The translations under genes were made by a program, and so were the position numbers. A DNA stretch of 64,000 bases, taken from NCBI RefSeq assembly GCF_019266065.1, contig NZ_LPNR01000091.1:1-64000 (forward strand), given 5' to 3'. The notes beneath the pieces are model-generated. The model saw only the letters and a list, made by a program, of their open reading frames with translations. It ran no database searches and was not told where the DNA came from. The stretch is from Nocardia sp. MH4 (GTDB lineage: Bacteria; Actinomycetota; Actinomycetes; Mycobacteriales; Mycobacteriaceae). Position 1 is the first letter of the stretch. Each line of letters opens with the position of its first letter. Below are positions 51,935-60,823 of the stretch, piece after piece.

Positions 51935-52624
51935 GTGAGTACCCTGGCTGACGTGCAACCCGTCCGGCGAACCAGCCTCATCGCTCAGGTCACCGAGCAG
52001 CTTCGGGCCGAGATCCGTTCCGGCCGTTGGCCCGTGGGCCAGCGAATTCCCACGGAACCGGAACTCACCGAGCTCACCGGGACCGGGCGAAACACCGTCC
52101 GCGAAGGCGTCCAGGCCCTCGTGCACGCGGGCATGCTCGAACGCAGGCAGGGCTCGGGCACCTATGTGATCGCCACCTCCGAGGTCGGCGGCACCCTGGG
52201 CAAGTTCTTCGCCGACGCCGAGGAGCGCGACATCCTCGAACTCCGCCAGGCGCTCGACACCACCGCCGCCGGCCTGGCCGCACGCCGCCGCGACGACGCC
52301 GACATCGCCACCCTGCGCCGACTGCTCGCCGAGCGCAGCAACCGCAACTGGACCGAACCCGACCCGGTCGCCATCGCCGCCGACGTGGAACTGCACCGCG
52401 CGATCGTCGTCGCGAGCCACAACGCGGTATACCTGGAGTTCTACGATTCGCTGCTGCCGATCATCGAGCAGGTGATCCACGCGCGCACCGCCCGCTCCGA
52501 CGACGCCTACGACACCGAGCACGCCGAACTCGTGCAGGCCGTGATCGACGGTGACGCCGACAAGGCGATGCAGGCGACCCGTTGTTTCCTCGGCTCGCTG
52601 ATCGCCGAGTACCCCGATCGCTGA
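51935..52624 (+). CDS. GntR-family regulator, FadR subgroup
   Basis: The product (229 aa from the GTG at 51935) has a winged helix (LIAQVTEQLRAEIRSGRWPV; RIPTEPELTELTGTGRNTVR; MLERRQGSGTYV) and an FCD ligand-binding domain (LELRQALDTTAAGLAARRRD; ELHRAIVVASHNAVYLEFYD) with His residues that bind metal in this family. A second GTG at 51953 has TACCCT 7 nt upstream and may be a leaderless start. It faces the CynX-like transporter and probably controls it in response to the transported compound. Confidence 0.87.
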   Translation: MSTLADVQPVRRTSLIAQVTEQLRAEIRSGRWPVGQRIPTEPELTELTGTGRNTVREGVQALVHAGMLERRQGSGTYVIATSEVGGTLGKFFADAEERDILELRQALDTTAAGLAARRRDDADIATLRRLLAERSNRNWTEPDPVAIAADVELHRAIVVASHNAVYLEFYDSLLPIIEQVIHARTARSDDAYDTEHAELVQAVIDGDADKAMQATRCFLGSLIAEYPDR

Positions 52625-52655
52625 GTACAGCGAACGGCGGCTGTCCTACATCCAG

Positions 52656-52671
52656 GTTTCCGGCCGGTCAC
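52656..52671 (-). promoter_or_regulatory. GlnR box upstream of second narK
   Basis: Minus-strand GTGAC-N6-GAAAC (52671-52656) matches the GlnR consensus exactly. It lies 161 bp before the narK-type gene at 52832 and 32 bp after the regulator gene. GlnR sites act in either orientation. Confidence 0.6.
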
Positions 52672-52831
52672 CGGTCCGCGTTTTCCACGGTGAGCGTGAG
52701 TTGGCTGGAACGTCACCTGAGGCCATTGTCACGCAACAACCGGCTTCTACCTTTATCTCGACCCCGCAAGAAGCGCATCGAACGCCACGAAATCCGATGC
52801 GCCTCTATCGAGCCCGATCGAGAGGAAGCCG

Positions 52832-54316
52832 ATGACCGCAATCGCCGCCACCGGCCAGGAGACGGAATCCCCGTCCTTCGAATATCAGAAGAAGGGTCGC
52901 TGGCTGACCCAGTGGAATCCTGACAATCCGGCGTTCTGGGAAGCCGGCGGCAAGCAGACCGCCCGCAAGAACCTCTGGTTCTCGGTCTTCGCCGAGAACC
53001 TGGGCTTCAGCATCTGGGTGATCTGGGGCTCCATCGTCACCGCCATGGGCGCGGCCGGCTTCGACTTCCTGGCCGGACTGGGCAAGGGCAACCCGACCGC
53101 GGTCAGCAACGCCCTGCTGCTGACCTCCATCCCGACCCTGGTCGGCGCCGCCCTGCGCATCCCCTACACCTTCGCCGTCCCGAAGTTCGGTGGTCGCGCC
53201 TTCACCGCCTTCAGCGCGGCGATGCTGTTCATCCCGACCCTGGGCATCCTCTACTTCGTCAACCAGCCCGGAACGCCGATGTGGGTCTTCCTCGTGCTGG
53301 CCTCGCTGGCCGGTGTCGGTGGCGGTAACTTCTCGTCCTCGATGGCCAACATCTCGTTCTTCTTCCCCGAGGGCAAGAAGGGCGCCGCGCTGGGCCTCAA
53401 CGCCGCCGGTGGCAACCTCGGCGTCGCGCAGACCCAGCTGATCGTGCCGCTGCTGATCACCTTCGGCACCCACGTGATGGCCAAGGACGCGGGCGGCTAC
53501 CGCTTCGGCATCACCCTGGCGGTGCTGTTCTGGCTGCCGTTCATCGCCGTCGCCACCGTGGGCGCGCTGTACTTCATGGACTCCATCGCCGAGGCGAAGT
53601 CCGACGGCAAGTCCTACAAGCTGGCCCTGACCAACCGCCACACCTGGATCATGGCCTTCCTCTACATCGGCACCTTCGGTTCGTTCATCGGCTTCTCCTT
53701 CGCCTTCCCGACCCTGATCAAGGCCACCTTCCCGGACCTGGCCAAGATCAGCTGGATCACCACCCTCGGTAACCTCGCCTTCCTCGGCGCGCTGGTCGGT
53801 TCGTTCAGCCGTCCGTTCGGTGGCTGGGTCGCCGACAAGGTCGGCGGTGGCGCCAAGATCACCGTCTACGTCTTCGGCGGCATGTCGATCTCGGTCGCGT
53901 TCATCGTCCTCGCGGTGGACCTGAAGAGCTTCCCGCTCTACCTGGTCGCCTTCCTGGCGCTGTTCGTCCTGGCCGGCATCGGCAACGGTTCCACCTACCG
54001 GATGATCCCGTCGATCTTCAACGCCACCTCCAAGAAGTACGCCGCCGAGCACGGCATCGACATCGCCGAAGCCGCCATCTCGGCCAAGCGTCAGGCCGGC
54101 GCCGCCATCGGTGTCATCGGCGCGGTCGGCGCCGCGGGTGGCTTCGTCGTCCAGCAGGCGCTGCGCCTGTCCAACGTCCACCTCAAGACCATGGCCCCCG
54201 CCTTCTGGGCCTACGCCGTGGTGTTCCTGGTGATGGCGGCGGTCACCTGGTGGTGCTACCTGCGCACCAGCTTCGCCACCGACCGGGCGCCCTCGCTGGC
54301 CTACGCCAGCGTCTGA
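52832..54316 (+). CDS. Nitrate/nitrite transporter NarK family, second copy
   Basis: The 494-aa protein is a NarK-type major facilitator with 12 helices and the nitrate signatures LAGVGGGNFSSSMANISFFFP and GIGNGSTYRMIPSIF, plus the conserved Arg in ALRIPYTFAVPKFGG. It starts with a longer soluble N-terminus (EYQKKGRWLTQWNPDNPAFW), and shares the FSVFAENLGFSIWVIW-type motif with the first copy. Two carriers allow different affinities or nitrate uptake versus nitrite export. GAGAGGAAG precedes the ATG. A GlnR box lies upstream and a strong terminator follows. Confidence 0.92.
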   Translation: MTAIAATGQETESPSFEYQKKGRWLTQWNPDNPAFWEAGGKQTARKNLWFSVFAENLGFSIWVIWGSIVTAMGAAGFDFLAGLGKGNPTAVSNALLLTSIPTLVGAALRIPYTFAVPKFGGRAFTAFSAAMLFIPTLGILYFVNQPGTPMWVFLVLASLAGVGGGNFSSSMANISFFFPEGKKGAALGLNAAGGNLGVAQTQLIVPLLITFGTHVMAKDAGGYRFGITLAVLFWLPFIAVATVGALYFMDSIAEAKSDGKSYKLALTNRHTWIMAFLYIGTFGSFIGFSFAFPTLIKATFPDLAKISWITTLGNLAFLGALVGSFSRPFGGWVADKVGGGAKITVYVFGGMSISVAFIVLAVDLKSFPLYLVAFLALFVLAGIGNGSTYRMIPSIFNATSKKYAAEHGIDIAEAAISAKRQAGAAIGVIGAVGAAGGFVVQQALRLSNVHLKTMAPAFWAYAVVFLVMAAVTWWCYLRTSFATDRAPSLAYASV

Positions 54317-54332
54317 TCCACCCAGCGCGACC

Positions 54333-54375
54333 CCGAAAGCCACGTTCGGCTCCCCTCACCGAACGTGGCTTTCGG
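54333..54375 (+). terminator. Perfect 17-bp hairpin terminator after narK
   Basis: CCGAAAGCCACGTTCGG and CCGAACGTGGCTTTCGG form a perfect 17-bp stem with a 9-nt loop, 17 bp after the stop. Confidence 0.9.
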
Positions 54376-54475
54376 CTGTGTGACAACACTTTTCGTCCGT
54401 GGTTGTGGCCGCGATCACCGATCTGCGCTTACCCTGGAGTCCAGACTTGCACCGGGGCGGCAGAGGTGAGCGGTA

Positions 54476-55009
54476 TTGAACATCTCGAACGAGCAGGCAG
54501 AGTTACGATTCCGATCCGCAACGGTCGATGATCTGGCCGCCATCGCCGAGCTCGAATCGAGCGAGTTCAGGCCACTGGCCTACCCCTATTTCGCCATTCG
54601 GCAATTGTTCGATATCCACGGATCACATTGGCTGGTGGCCGATGTGGATGGTTCGCTCTGCGGGTACGCGATGGTGGCCGTCGGACCGGATTCCGCCTGG
54701 CTGATCGGCCTGGCCGTCTCGGCGAATTATCAGGGCCGGGGACTGGGCCGGTCGCTGCTCGATCTCGCTGTCGCGCAATGTCGTTCGTCGCAGGTCGATG
54801 CCGTCTTCATCACGGTTCGCCCGTCGAACGTGCCCGCGGCGACGCTGTACAAGAATTCCGGCTTCGTCTGGGCGGGCTACGAGGACCAGTATTTCGGGGT
54901 GGGGGAACCGCGAGATCTTTTGGTGCACCGCATCGTTCCCGATTGGCCGAACGCCGATCCCACCGATCGCCGGTGGTACAAGGACCGTGGGCCGGTCGAC
55001 GAGGGATGA
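54476..55009 (+). CDS. GNAT-family N-acetyltransferase (RimI-like)
   Basis: The 177-aa protein has the GNAT fold: a start RFRSATVDDLAAIAELE, the acetyl-CoA loop LAVSANYQGRGLGRSLL, and a final VRPSNVPAATLYKNSGFVWA. It should acetylate an amine, possibly a protein N-terminus. The start is a TTG at 54476 after a purine-rich AGAGGTGAG; no ATG or GTG fits. The stop overlaps the next gene by 4 bp, so the acetyltransferase and the membrane protein form a two-gene operon facing the SCO2521-2524 locus. Confidence 0.82.
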   Translation: MNISNEQAELRFRSATVDDLAAIAELESSEFRPLAYPYFAIRQLFDIHGSHWLVADVDGSLCGYAMVAVGPDSAWLIGLAVSANYQGRGLGRSLLDLAVAQCRSSQVDAVFITVRPSNVPAATLYKNSGFVWAGYEDQYFGVGEPRDLLVHRIVPDWPNADPTDRRWYKDRGPVDEG

Positions 55010-55863
55010 CCGACTACGCCGAACACGATCGGCTCGGCGACTTCGTCGCCTCCAAGACCACCCTGATCCGCAGGCACGCGGGCGCTTTCGCCGAGGTCGT
55101 CGCCGATTTCCTGCGCGCGCCCGGACCCGCGGGCGAATACACCCTGCTCGACGAGCTCAACCATCGCGTCGAGCAGTTCCTGGCCGACTACGTGCCGCCC
55201 TCGACCCGGCGGGTCGGCGACAGCCTGGTCTTCGCCCATCTCTACCGCGACGCCGATCCGGACATGCTCGACAACGCCGGGCGCGAGCTGTCCTGCGAGA
55301 CCGTGCTCACCGCGCTGTTCGCCGCCGAGGTCGAATTCCGCGGTCCGCTGCGCCTGAGCCGCACCCAGTCCATCCTGCTGGCCGAGGTGTACGAGGAACT
55401 CGGCGCACAACTCTCGGCGCACAAGCTGCCCGCGCACGCCGCGCTCGCCTACCGGCAGGCCTACCGCCTGCACACCACCACCGAGAACCCGCGTGGCCAG
55501 GACCGCTGCGGCCTGAACATGGCCCGCGCCAAGACCAGGGCGCGCAGTCCGCGCTGGCGGCGGCTGCCCGGGATGACCTCGGATCTGCTGTGCGGCTACG
55601 GCTATCGGCCGTTCCTGCTGCTGGCCTGGATCGCGGTGGAGATCGCGCTGTTCGTCGGGGTCTTCTATCTGTCGAGCACCGGGATCGGCGTCAACACCGC
55701 CGTGCGGGTGGGACTGCTGAACTTCCTGAATCCGGTAGGCACCGACGATCTGCCGAAGCTGGGATCGTTCGCGCAGGCCACCCTGATCGTGGAGTCCTAC
55801 GCCGGCATCGTGTCGACCTCGGTGTTCTTCGCGCTGCTGGTGCGCCAGTTGTTCCGGCTGTGA
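55006..55863 (+). CDS. Membrane protein with long soluble N-terminus, 285 aa
   Basis: Residues 1 to about 200 are soluble and helical (HAGAFAEVVADFLRAPG; ELSCETVLTALFAAEVEF; AALAYRQAYRLHTTTE). Then come a basic patch (RAKTRARSPRWRR), one clear membrane helix (FLLLAWIAVEIALFVGVFYL), a loop (LLNFLNPVGTDDLPKLG) and a final helix (AGIVSTSVFFALLVRQLF). Two helices around a short loop recall the pore module of two-helix ion channels, but no selectivity filter is visible, so this is only a resemblance. I do not recognise the family. Its stop abuts that of the SCO2521-type gene (TGATCA). Confidence 0.65.
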   Translation: MTDYAEHDRLGDFVASKTTLIRRHAGAFAEVVADFLRAPGPAGEYTLLDELNHRVEQFLADYVPPSTRRVGDSLVFAHLYRDADPDMLDNAGRELSCETVLTALFAAEVEFRGPLRLSRTQSILLAEVYEELGAQLSAHKLPAHAALAYRQAYRLHTTTENPRGQDRCGLNMARAKTRARSPRWRRLPGMTSDLLCGYGYRPFLLLAWIAVEIALFVGVFYLSSTGIGVNTAVRVGLLNFLNPVGTDDLPKLGSFAQATLIVESYAGIVSTSVFFALLVRQLFRL

Positions 55864-56868
55864 TCACCACCGCGACTGGCTGCGGGTCAGCGCCCCGAGG
55901 GTCGCCACCGCGACCCGGTCGCGCAGCTGCCCGATCCGGGAATTCCACTGCACGGTGAAGCCGGGATCGGCTTCCAACCCCGTCCACAGGCCACGCAGCG
56001 GGGCGGGGGTGAACGCACCGGGCAGCCACAGGTGCACGAGGTGTTCCAGCAGTGGGGTGAGCACCTGGGCGGGCGAGCTACGCGACAGCTCGGCCATCTC
56101 GGCCTCGTCGATCACCTCGGTGAGCACCGTCAACAGCCAGTCGTGCATGGCCAGGTCCTCACAGAAGCCCTGCACCGCCGCCAGTTCCGCCTCGTCGCCG
56201 ACCACGACCGAGGCCAGCCGCGTCTCCTCGTCGAGCAGCACGAACGACATGCTCGGCGCCTGCTCGCGGTCCACCCGCGCGGCCCAGCGCAGCCGCGACG
56301 CGCTGGTCTGGATCGGCGGCTTCTGATTCAGCATCGGATCGGTGCGGACCCGCATGTGCAGCCGGGCCGCGATCGCGCCCGGGTCCAGGGTGGCCGTCGC
56401 CGCGTCGCCGGGACCGAGGAAGCCGTCGGCCAGCTGCGCGCCGATGTCCGGCGGTATCCGGGTGAGGATCTCGACGATGCCGATCCGGCTCAGGTAGTGC
56501 CCCCAGCCGCGCCGGTGCGTGCCCTGCCCGGCGGTGACGGTGGCCGTGGCCGAGCTCTGCAAGATCCGCCCGCCCAGGACCACGGCGTGGGCAGCGACGG
56601 TCCCGACCGCGCGCACCCGGGTGCGCGTCGGGGTGGCGAGCCGGCAGTCGACGCCTTCGGAGATCACCGGTGACCGCGCCCAGCTGACCGGCCGTTCCCG
56701 TGATTGCACGCGCCTGCCCCGTACGAGGGTCAGCAATTCCGCGGCCGACCCGCGGCTCAGTGCCGCCGACTCCGGGAGCAGGCCGGTGCGCACTTCACCC
56801 AGAAGCGCCAGCGGTCCACCGCTGAGTTGCATTGCTGCAGCGTAGCCCGTCTGCGCTGGGGACGGCAT
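55864..56868 (-). CDS. SCO2521-family protein
   Basis: The product (334 aa from 56868; an ATG at 56832 gives 322 aa) matches the uncharacterised actinobacterial family named after SCO2521 of Streptomyces coelicolor. Visible blocks are LGEVRTGLLPESAALSRGSA, a beta-rich middle (VRAVGTVAAHAVVLGGRILQ), and RVDREQAPSMSFVLLDEETR. No signal peptide, membrane helix or enzyme motif is seen. It is the last gene of a four-gene minus-strand set in the order SCO2524, SCO2523, SCO2522, SCO2521, starting 4 bp after its neighbour. The family assignment is from memory of the conserved gene set; function unknown. Confidence 0.7.
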   Translation of the reverse strand: MPSPAQTGYAAAMQLSGGPLALLGEVRTGLLPESAALSRGSAAELLTLVRGRRVQSRERPVSWARSPVISEGVDCRLATPTRTRVRAVGTVAAHAVVLGGRILQSSATATVTAGQGTHRRGWGHYLSRIGIVEILTRIPPDIGAQLADGFLGPGDAATATLDPGAIAARLHMRVRTDPMLNQKPPIQTSASRLRWAARVDREQAPSMSFVLLDEETRLASVVVGDEAELAAVQGFCEDLAMHDWLLTVLTEVIDEAEMAELSRSSPAQVLTPLLEHLVHLWLPGAFTPAPLRGLWTGLEADPGFTVQWNSRIGQLRDRVAVATLGALTRSQSRW

Positions 56869-56872
56869 CGGA

Positions 56873-57892
56873 TCAGAGGCTGCTGAGGAAGAAATGCGAG
56901 AGCCGGTCGGTGACGTCGTCGGTCATCGCGATCCCCTGCTCGCTGGCACGCCGGGTGATCAGCCCGACGACGGCGGGGTCGGGCTGCACATGGTCGAGGA
57001 TCATCCGCACCGCGTGCTCGATGCCCACGTACCGCTGCGGCAGCAGGGACAGGGAGCGGAACGCGGCGAACGGCGCCGCCCGCTCCTGCAGCCGGATCAC
57101 GCTCGGGAAGTCCGCCCAGCGCGCCGGCCATTCGTGGCCCGGCTGCCAGTACTCGGCGTCCACGATGGCTCTGCCCTCGTAGCGCAGCATCCCCAGGCGC
57201 AGCAGTTGCCAGACCGAGGCCAGGAACGGACACGACCACAGCACGTCCTGGCCGGCGCCCCGGTCCCGCCACATCTCGACGTCGAGGAAGATGTTGTGAT
57301 TACGCGCCGCGAACTCCACCGGCGGCCGATAGCTGACCTCCATGGCGTGGCCCGGCTCGTGGTCGCTGGACCGCTCGCCGTTGCACAGCCAGCCGGATTC
57401 CGCGGTCGGTGGCCTGCGCCCGGTACTGCCCGGCGCCGGTTCGGCCACGATCGAGTCGGCGACCATCTGGGCCAGCGGGATCCGCGGTTCGTCGTGCTGA
57501 CGGCGCAGATACCGGCTGCACCCGGCCTCACTGGCCAGGTAGTCGATCCGGACGCCGCACTCCTGCGCGATACGCAGCAGTTTCGGCACGATCCGGCGCG
57601 GATCGGCGTCGGTCTGGAAGTAGTCGTCGAGCAGGAAGCAGGTGCTCACCCGCACCCGCGAGGCACCGCCTGCGGCCTCGGCGAAGTCCTGCCTGGCGAT
57701 CTCGGTGAACGCCTCGAGCAGTGGTGCCACGCGCCGGAATTGGGCGGCGATCGTCGCTTCACCGTTGAGCAGATCCGACATGTAGAAGTGCCCGACCTCG
57801 ATGGACACATGCGACAGCGGTACATCCTCGACACGCACTGACGCCGTCGACTCGGCGTAGACGGCGCCACCCACAACCACAGCCCCTGTCAA
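56873..57892 (-). CDS. SCO2522-family protein
   Basis: The product (339 aa from a TTG at 57892; a GTG at 57838 gives 321 aa and fits family members starting just before VPLSHVSIEVGHFYM) belongs to the uncharacterised SCO2522 family. Blocks include RVSTCFLLDDYFQTDADPRR, HNIFLDVEMWRD and IRLQERAAPFAAFRSLSLLP. It has several Cys (CSRYLRR; WLCNGERSS; WSCPF) but no recognised cluster pattern. It lies between the P-loop ATPase gene and the SCO2521-type gene, behind a 149-bp gap that holds a perfect palindrome, so it may have its own promoter. Confidence 0.7.
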   Translation of the reverse strand: MTGAVVVGGAVYAESTASVRVEDVPLSHVSIEVGHFYMSDLLNGEATIAAQFRRVAPLLEAFTEIARQDFAEAAGGASRVRVSTCFLLDDYFQTDADPRRIVPKLLRIAQECGVRIDYLASEAGCSRYLRRQHDEPRIPLAQMVADSIVAEPAPGSTGRRPPTAESGWLCNGERSSDHEPGHAMEVSYRPPVEFAARNHNIFLDVEMWRDRGAGQDVLWSCPFLASVWQLLRLGMLRYEGRAIVDAEYWQPGHEWPARWADFPSVIRLQERAAPFAAFRSLSLLPQRYVGIEHAVRMILDHVQPDPAVVGLITRRASEQGIAMTDDVTDRLSHFFLSSL

Positions 57893-57902
57893 CCCGTCCG
57901 GA

Positions 57903-57921
57903 TAGAATCGTCGCGATTCTA
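57903..57921. promoter_or_regulatory. Palindrome TAGAATCG-tcg-CGATTCTA inside the SCO2521-2524 set
   Basis: A perfect 19-bp palindrome (8-bp arms, 3-bp centre) lies 10 bp before the first possible SCO2522 start. On the minus strand its arm contains TAGAAT, a good -10. It is a likely operator-promoter for the last two genes of the set. Confidence 0.5.
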
Positions 57922-58041
57922 GCCATCACGTCGGCGCGCCCATCGATCGGACACGCCCGATCGAATTTTCTCCTCCCCCAGTCCCTTTCGCAAGTTTTGT
58001 CGCGATTGCGCGCATCGTCCCCACCCGGCGTCTTCCTGCGG

Positions 58042-58962
58042 TTACACCCGCACCCACGTCGCGCGATCCCACAGCCGCCGCGCCAGTTCCTCGAACGCGT
58101 CGACGGTGGCGCGATTGGCGATACCCGCGTTCACATCCGCGTCGAGCACGATCTGCTCCCGCCACTGCAGCACGGGCTCGACCGGCGTCTCCCCCAGCAG
58201 CGCGCCTGCCCCGAGCCGGTACTCGGCCGCCAGCGAGCGCAGCGCGTCGTTCTGCTTGAGCAGCCACGCCGCCTGGGGTCCGCCGTTGGCCGCGTGCTCG
58301 TCGGTGACACGCGGAACGGCGGTGCGGACGAAGCGGATCCGGGCCAGCAGGTCGTCGGGGGCGTAGCCGAGTTCGACGCCGGTCTTCAGCAGGCCCTTGG
58401 GCCCGTGCACCAGGCCCTGGGCGGCCATCAGGTGCTGCCGAGTCCAGCGGTGGTAGACCAGCCAGCACACCTCCTTGTCCGGCATGTCCTGGGGACGCGT
58501 CGCTTCCAGCGCGATCTGCATGGCCACCGACCGGCCGGCGCTCAGGTCGACGATGACCACCTTGTAGGTGCTGTCCAGGTCGAGCAGCAGCTCGCGGCAG
58601 CGGCGCACCACGTGCGCGTCGTTGGCCGACATGGCCTCGCCGCCGCCCTCGTCGCCGGGCAGCAGGACCAGCTTGCCGCCGCGAGATCGCTGGCTGCGCA
58701 ACGCGTCCCGGTTGGTGTTGGCCCGCACGTCGATGCGCTGCGGCAGGCTGTTGTGGCCGCGCAGGTACGAGTGCAGGCCGCTGCCGGAGGCGGTGCCCCG
58801 CTCCACCGCGCTGATCTCGAACAGCGCGCCCGCGGTCGGCGAGCCGAAGTCGAAGTCGAGGTAGGCCGTGCTGATCCCGCGCAATCCCAGCCGGTAGGCC
58901 AGATTGCAACTGGTCACCGACCGTCCGGTGCCGCCCTTGTCCGAGGTGGCGAAAACGATCAT
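58042..58962 (-). CDS. SCO2523-family variant P-loop ATPase (ParA/MinD-like)
   Basis: The 306-aa protein has a deviant Walker A near its start (MIVFATSDKGGTGRSVTSCN): the ParA/MinD signature Lys is kept but the usual P-loop Lys is Arg (GGTGRS in place of GGxGKT). Switch I is AYLDFDFGSPTAG and Walker B-like VVIVDLSAGRSVAMQIA. The rest (VCWLVYHRWTRQHLMAAQGL; GRLLWDRATW-like end) fits the SCO2523 variant P-loop family. Whether it hydrolyses ATP is unclear. Gap to SCO2524 is only 4 bp; gap to SCO2522 is 79 bp to the stop side and 149 bp in total. Confidence 0.75.
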   Translation of the reverse strand: MIVFATSDKGGTGRSVTSCNLAYRLGLRGISTAYLDFDFGSPTAGALFEISAVERGTASGSGLHSYLRGHNSLPQRIDVRANTNRDALRSQRSRGGKLVLLPGDEGGGEAMSANDAHVVRRCRELLLDLDSTYKVVIVDLSAGRSVAMQIALEATRPQDMPDKEVCWLVYHRWTRQHLMAAQGLVHGPKGLLKTGVELGYAPDDLLARIRFVRTAVPRVTDEHAANGGPQAAWLLKQNDALRSLAAEYRLGAGALLGETPVEPVLQWREQIVLDADVNAGIANRATVDAFEELARRLWDRATWVRV

Positions 58963-58966
58963 GGGA

Positions 58967-60823
58967 TCACGTGCTCCTCATCGCGTCGAGACGAGCGTAG
59001 GCGAGCCGGTCGAGTTCGATCAGGGCCGCCGAGGCGAGCGTGAACGCCGTTCCCGGTTGCAGATTCACCACGTCTCTGGCCCGGGCCAGCTGCTGCTCGA
59101 CACCGTCGAGCGCGATGCGGTTGGCCGAGGTGTCCTCGACGCTGACATTGAGCATCTCCTGGTTGAGCAGGTGCTCGGCCTCGTTGAGCAGTTCGACCGC
59201 GCGCACCACCATGGCCGGTGAGCGCAACGGCGCCTCCCGGTAGGTGCGGTCGGCGGTGACCAGGCATTCGATCACGCGCTCGGTCATGTACCAGGACGGC
59301 AGGGTCTGGCCCGGCTGGGCCGCGGCGCCGAAGGCCGCGCCGGGATCGTCCCACAGGCCCGCGGCGTCACCCTCGGTGATCATCCGCAGGTCCAGGTGGT
59401 CCATCACCTTCTTGGCGAGTTCCATCAGGCGATCGCGCGCGGTGATGTTGCCCGACAGCCGGGCCGCCTGCAGGCTGCGCTTGAGCAGAACCGGCGCGAA
59501 GTCCGAGGCGATCCACTCCAGCCGGGAACCGCCGCCGTCGACGAGTTCGCTGCCGCGCAGTGTCATCCGGACGCCGGGATGGTGCAGGGCCAGCGACGGG
59601 TCGTCCTGGGTGGGCCTGCGGATGATGCGGCCGCGGCGGGCCAGCTCGTCGAAGATGCCGATCGCGCGGGTCAGGTCGTCGTCGGAGGCGGTGCGGGCCA
59701 CCAGTTCCTGGATCAGCACCGCGGACACGAGCAGGGAGAAGTAGTCCGATTCCTCGCCGTCGGAGGTGCGCCACGGGATGTCTTCCAGCGGCCAGGTGCC
59801 GCTACCGAATCGCGCGACGGTCGCCCAGTAGCGCTGGGTGATGTCCCAGCGGATGCGCAGCGCCTCGGCCAGGCGGTACTGGGTGTCGTCGAGCAGGTCG
59901 AGTTCCCGGGTGCGCTGGGAGAGCACGTCGTTGATGCCGTCGAGGGCGGTGATGGTGAAGTAGAGGTAGGGCCTGGGGTCGGCGTAGCCGACGCTGGAAC
60001 CGATCGCGTCCGGGACGAAGTCGACCGGGTCGGCGCCCTGCACCACACCCCAGCTCCAGCCGCACTCGAACAGCAGATCCTCGTCGTCGAGTTCGGATTC
60101 CGGTGCCCGGCCCAGCGTGACGTCGTTGCGCAGCCGGGCGCGCACACGATCGAGGCTGCGGGCGACGGCGTCGACGACGACCTTCTCCGGCTGCCCCGAC
60201 TGGTTGAGCATGCCCAGCATCACCTTGCCGGCCGGCGAGCGCGGCGAGGCCGTGTTGACCACGAAACTGCGCACCAGGCCGGTCATGGCGGCGGTCAGCC
60301 GGGTACTCAAACCGGTACTGAGCTCGGCGATCCTGGCGCTGATGTCCTTGCGCCGCTCGGTGCGCGCCCAGCGGTCGAACACGCGCGCGAAGCCCAGCGC
60401 CGCGATGCACAGCGTCACCGACATGGAGTAGCCGTCGACCACCTCGAGCGCGTGCTGGGCGGGCGACGGCTCGGTGTCACCGGTGGTGCGCAGGTAGCTG
60501 CCCGCGTCGAACCGGGGCAGGCCGTCGGGCGCGGTGTTGCGCGCCAGGTACTCCTCGACCAGGCCGAGCACGGTGATCCCGATCCTGGCCTGGCCGCCGA
60601 ACGCCTCGAGGACGACCCTGACGTCGTCGGACATCGCCTCGGGACGGTCCAGCGCGAAGCTCTCGATCTCGGTGGCCGGATACAGCAGGCACAGCAACTG
60701 TTCGGAATCACTGATCGAATTGGCGCCGAGGACACCGTCCCAATGCCATTTCTCGTCCCGATAGCAGGCCGAGAGCATGGCGCTCCAAATATCCAGAATC
60801 TGTTGTCTGGGCTGGATTCTCAC
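58967..60823 (-). CDS. SCO2524-family protein
   Basis: The 618-aa protein starts RIQPRQQILDIWSAML and NSISDSEQLLCLLYPATEIE, features I associate with the SCO2524 family. It is mostly helical, with GQARIGITVLGLVEEYLARN, RPYLYFTITALDGINDVLS and EEAEHLLNQEML-like repeats of helices; no catalytic motif or membrane helix is seen. I chose the GTG at 60823, which has GAGGA 9 nt upstream; a TTG at 60832 is too close to that sequence. It is the first gene of the four-gene set, preceded by a promoter-like region with palindromes. Its size suggests a scaffold or receptor, but function is unknown. Confidence 0.72.
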   Translation of the reverse strand: MRIQPRQQILDIWSAMLSACYRDEKWHWDGVLGANSISDSEQLLCLLYPATEIESFALDRPEAMSDDVRVVLEAFGGQARIGITVLGLVEEYLARNTAPDGLPRFDAGSYLRTTGDTEPSPAQHALEVVDGYSMSVTLCIAALGFARVFDRWARTERRKDISARIAELSTGLSTRLTAAMTGLVRSFVVNTASPRSPAGKVMLGMLNQSGQPEKVVVDAVARSLDRVRARLRNDVTLGRAPESELDDEDLLFECGWSWGVVQGADPVDFVPDAIGSSVGYADPRPYLYFTITALDGINDVLSQRTRELDLLDDTQYRLAEALRIRWDITQRYWATVARFGSGTWPLEDIPWRTSDGEESDYFSLLVSAVLIQELVARTASDDDLTRAIGIFDELARRGRIIRRPTQDDPSLALHHPGVRMTLRGSELVDGGGSRLEWIASDFAPVLLKRSLQAARLSGNITARDRLMELAKKVMDHLDLRMITEGDAAGLWDDPGAAFGAAAQPGQTLPSWYMTERVIECLVTADRTYREAPLRSPAMVVRAVELLNEAEHLLNQEMLNVSVEDTSANRIALDGVEQQLARARDVVNLQPGTAFTLASAALIELDRLAYARLDAMRST

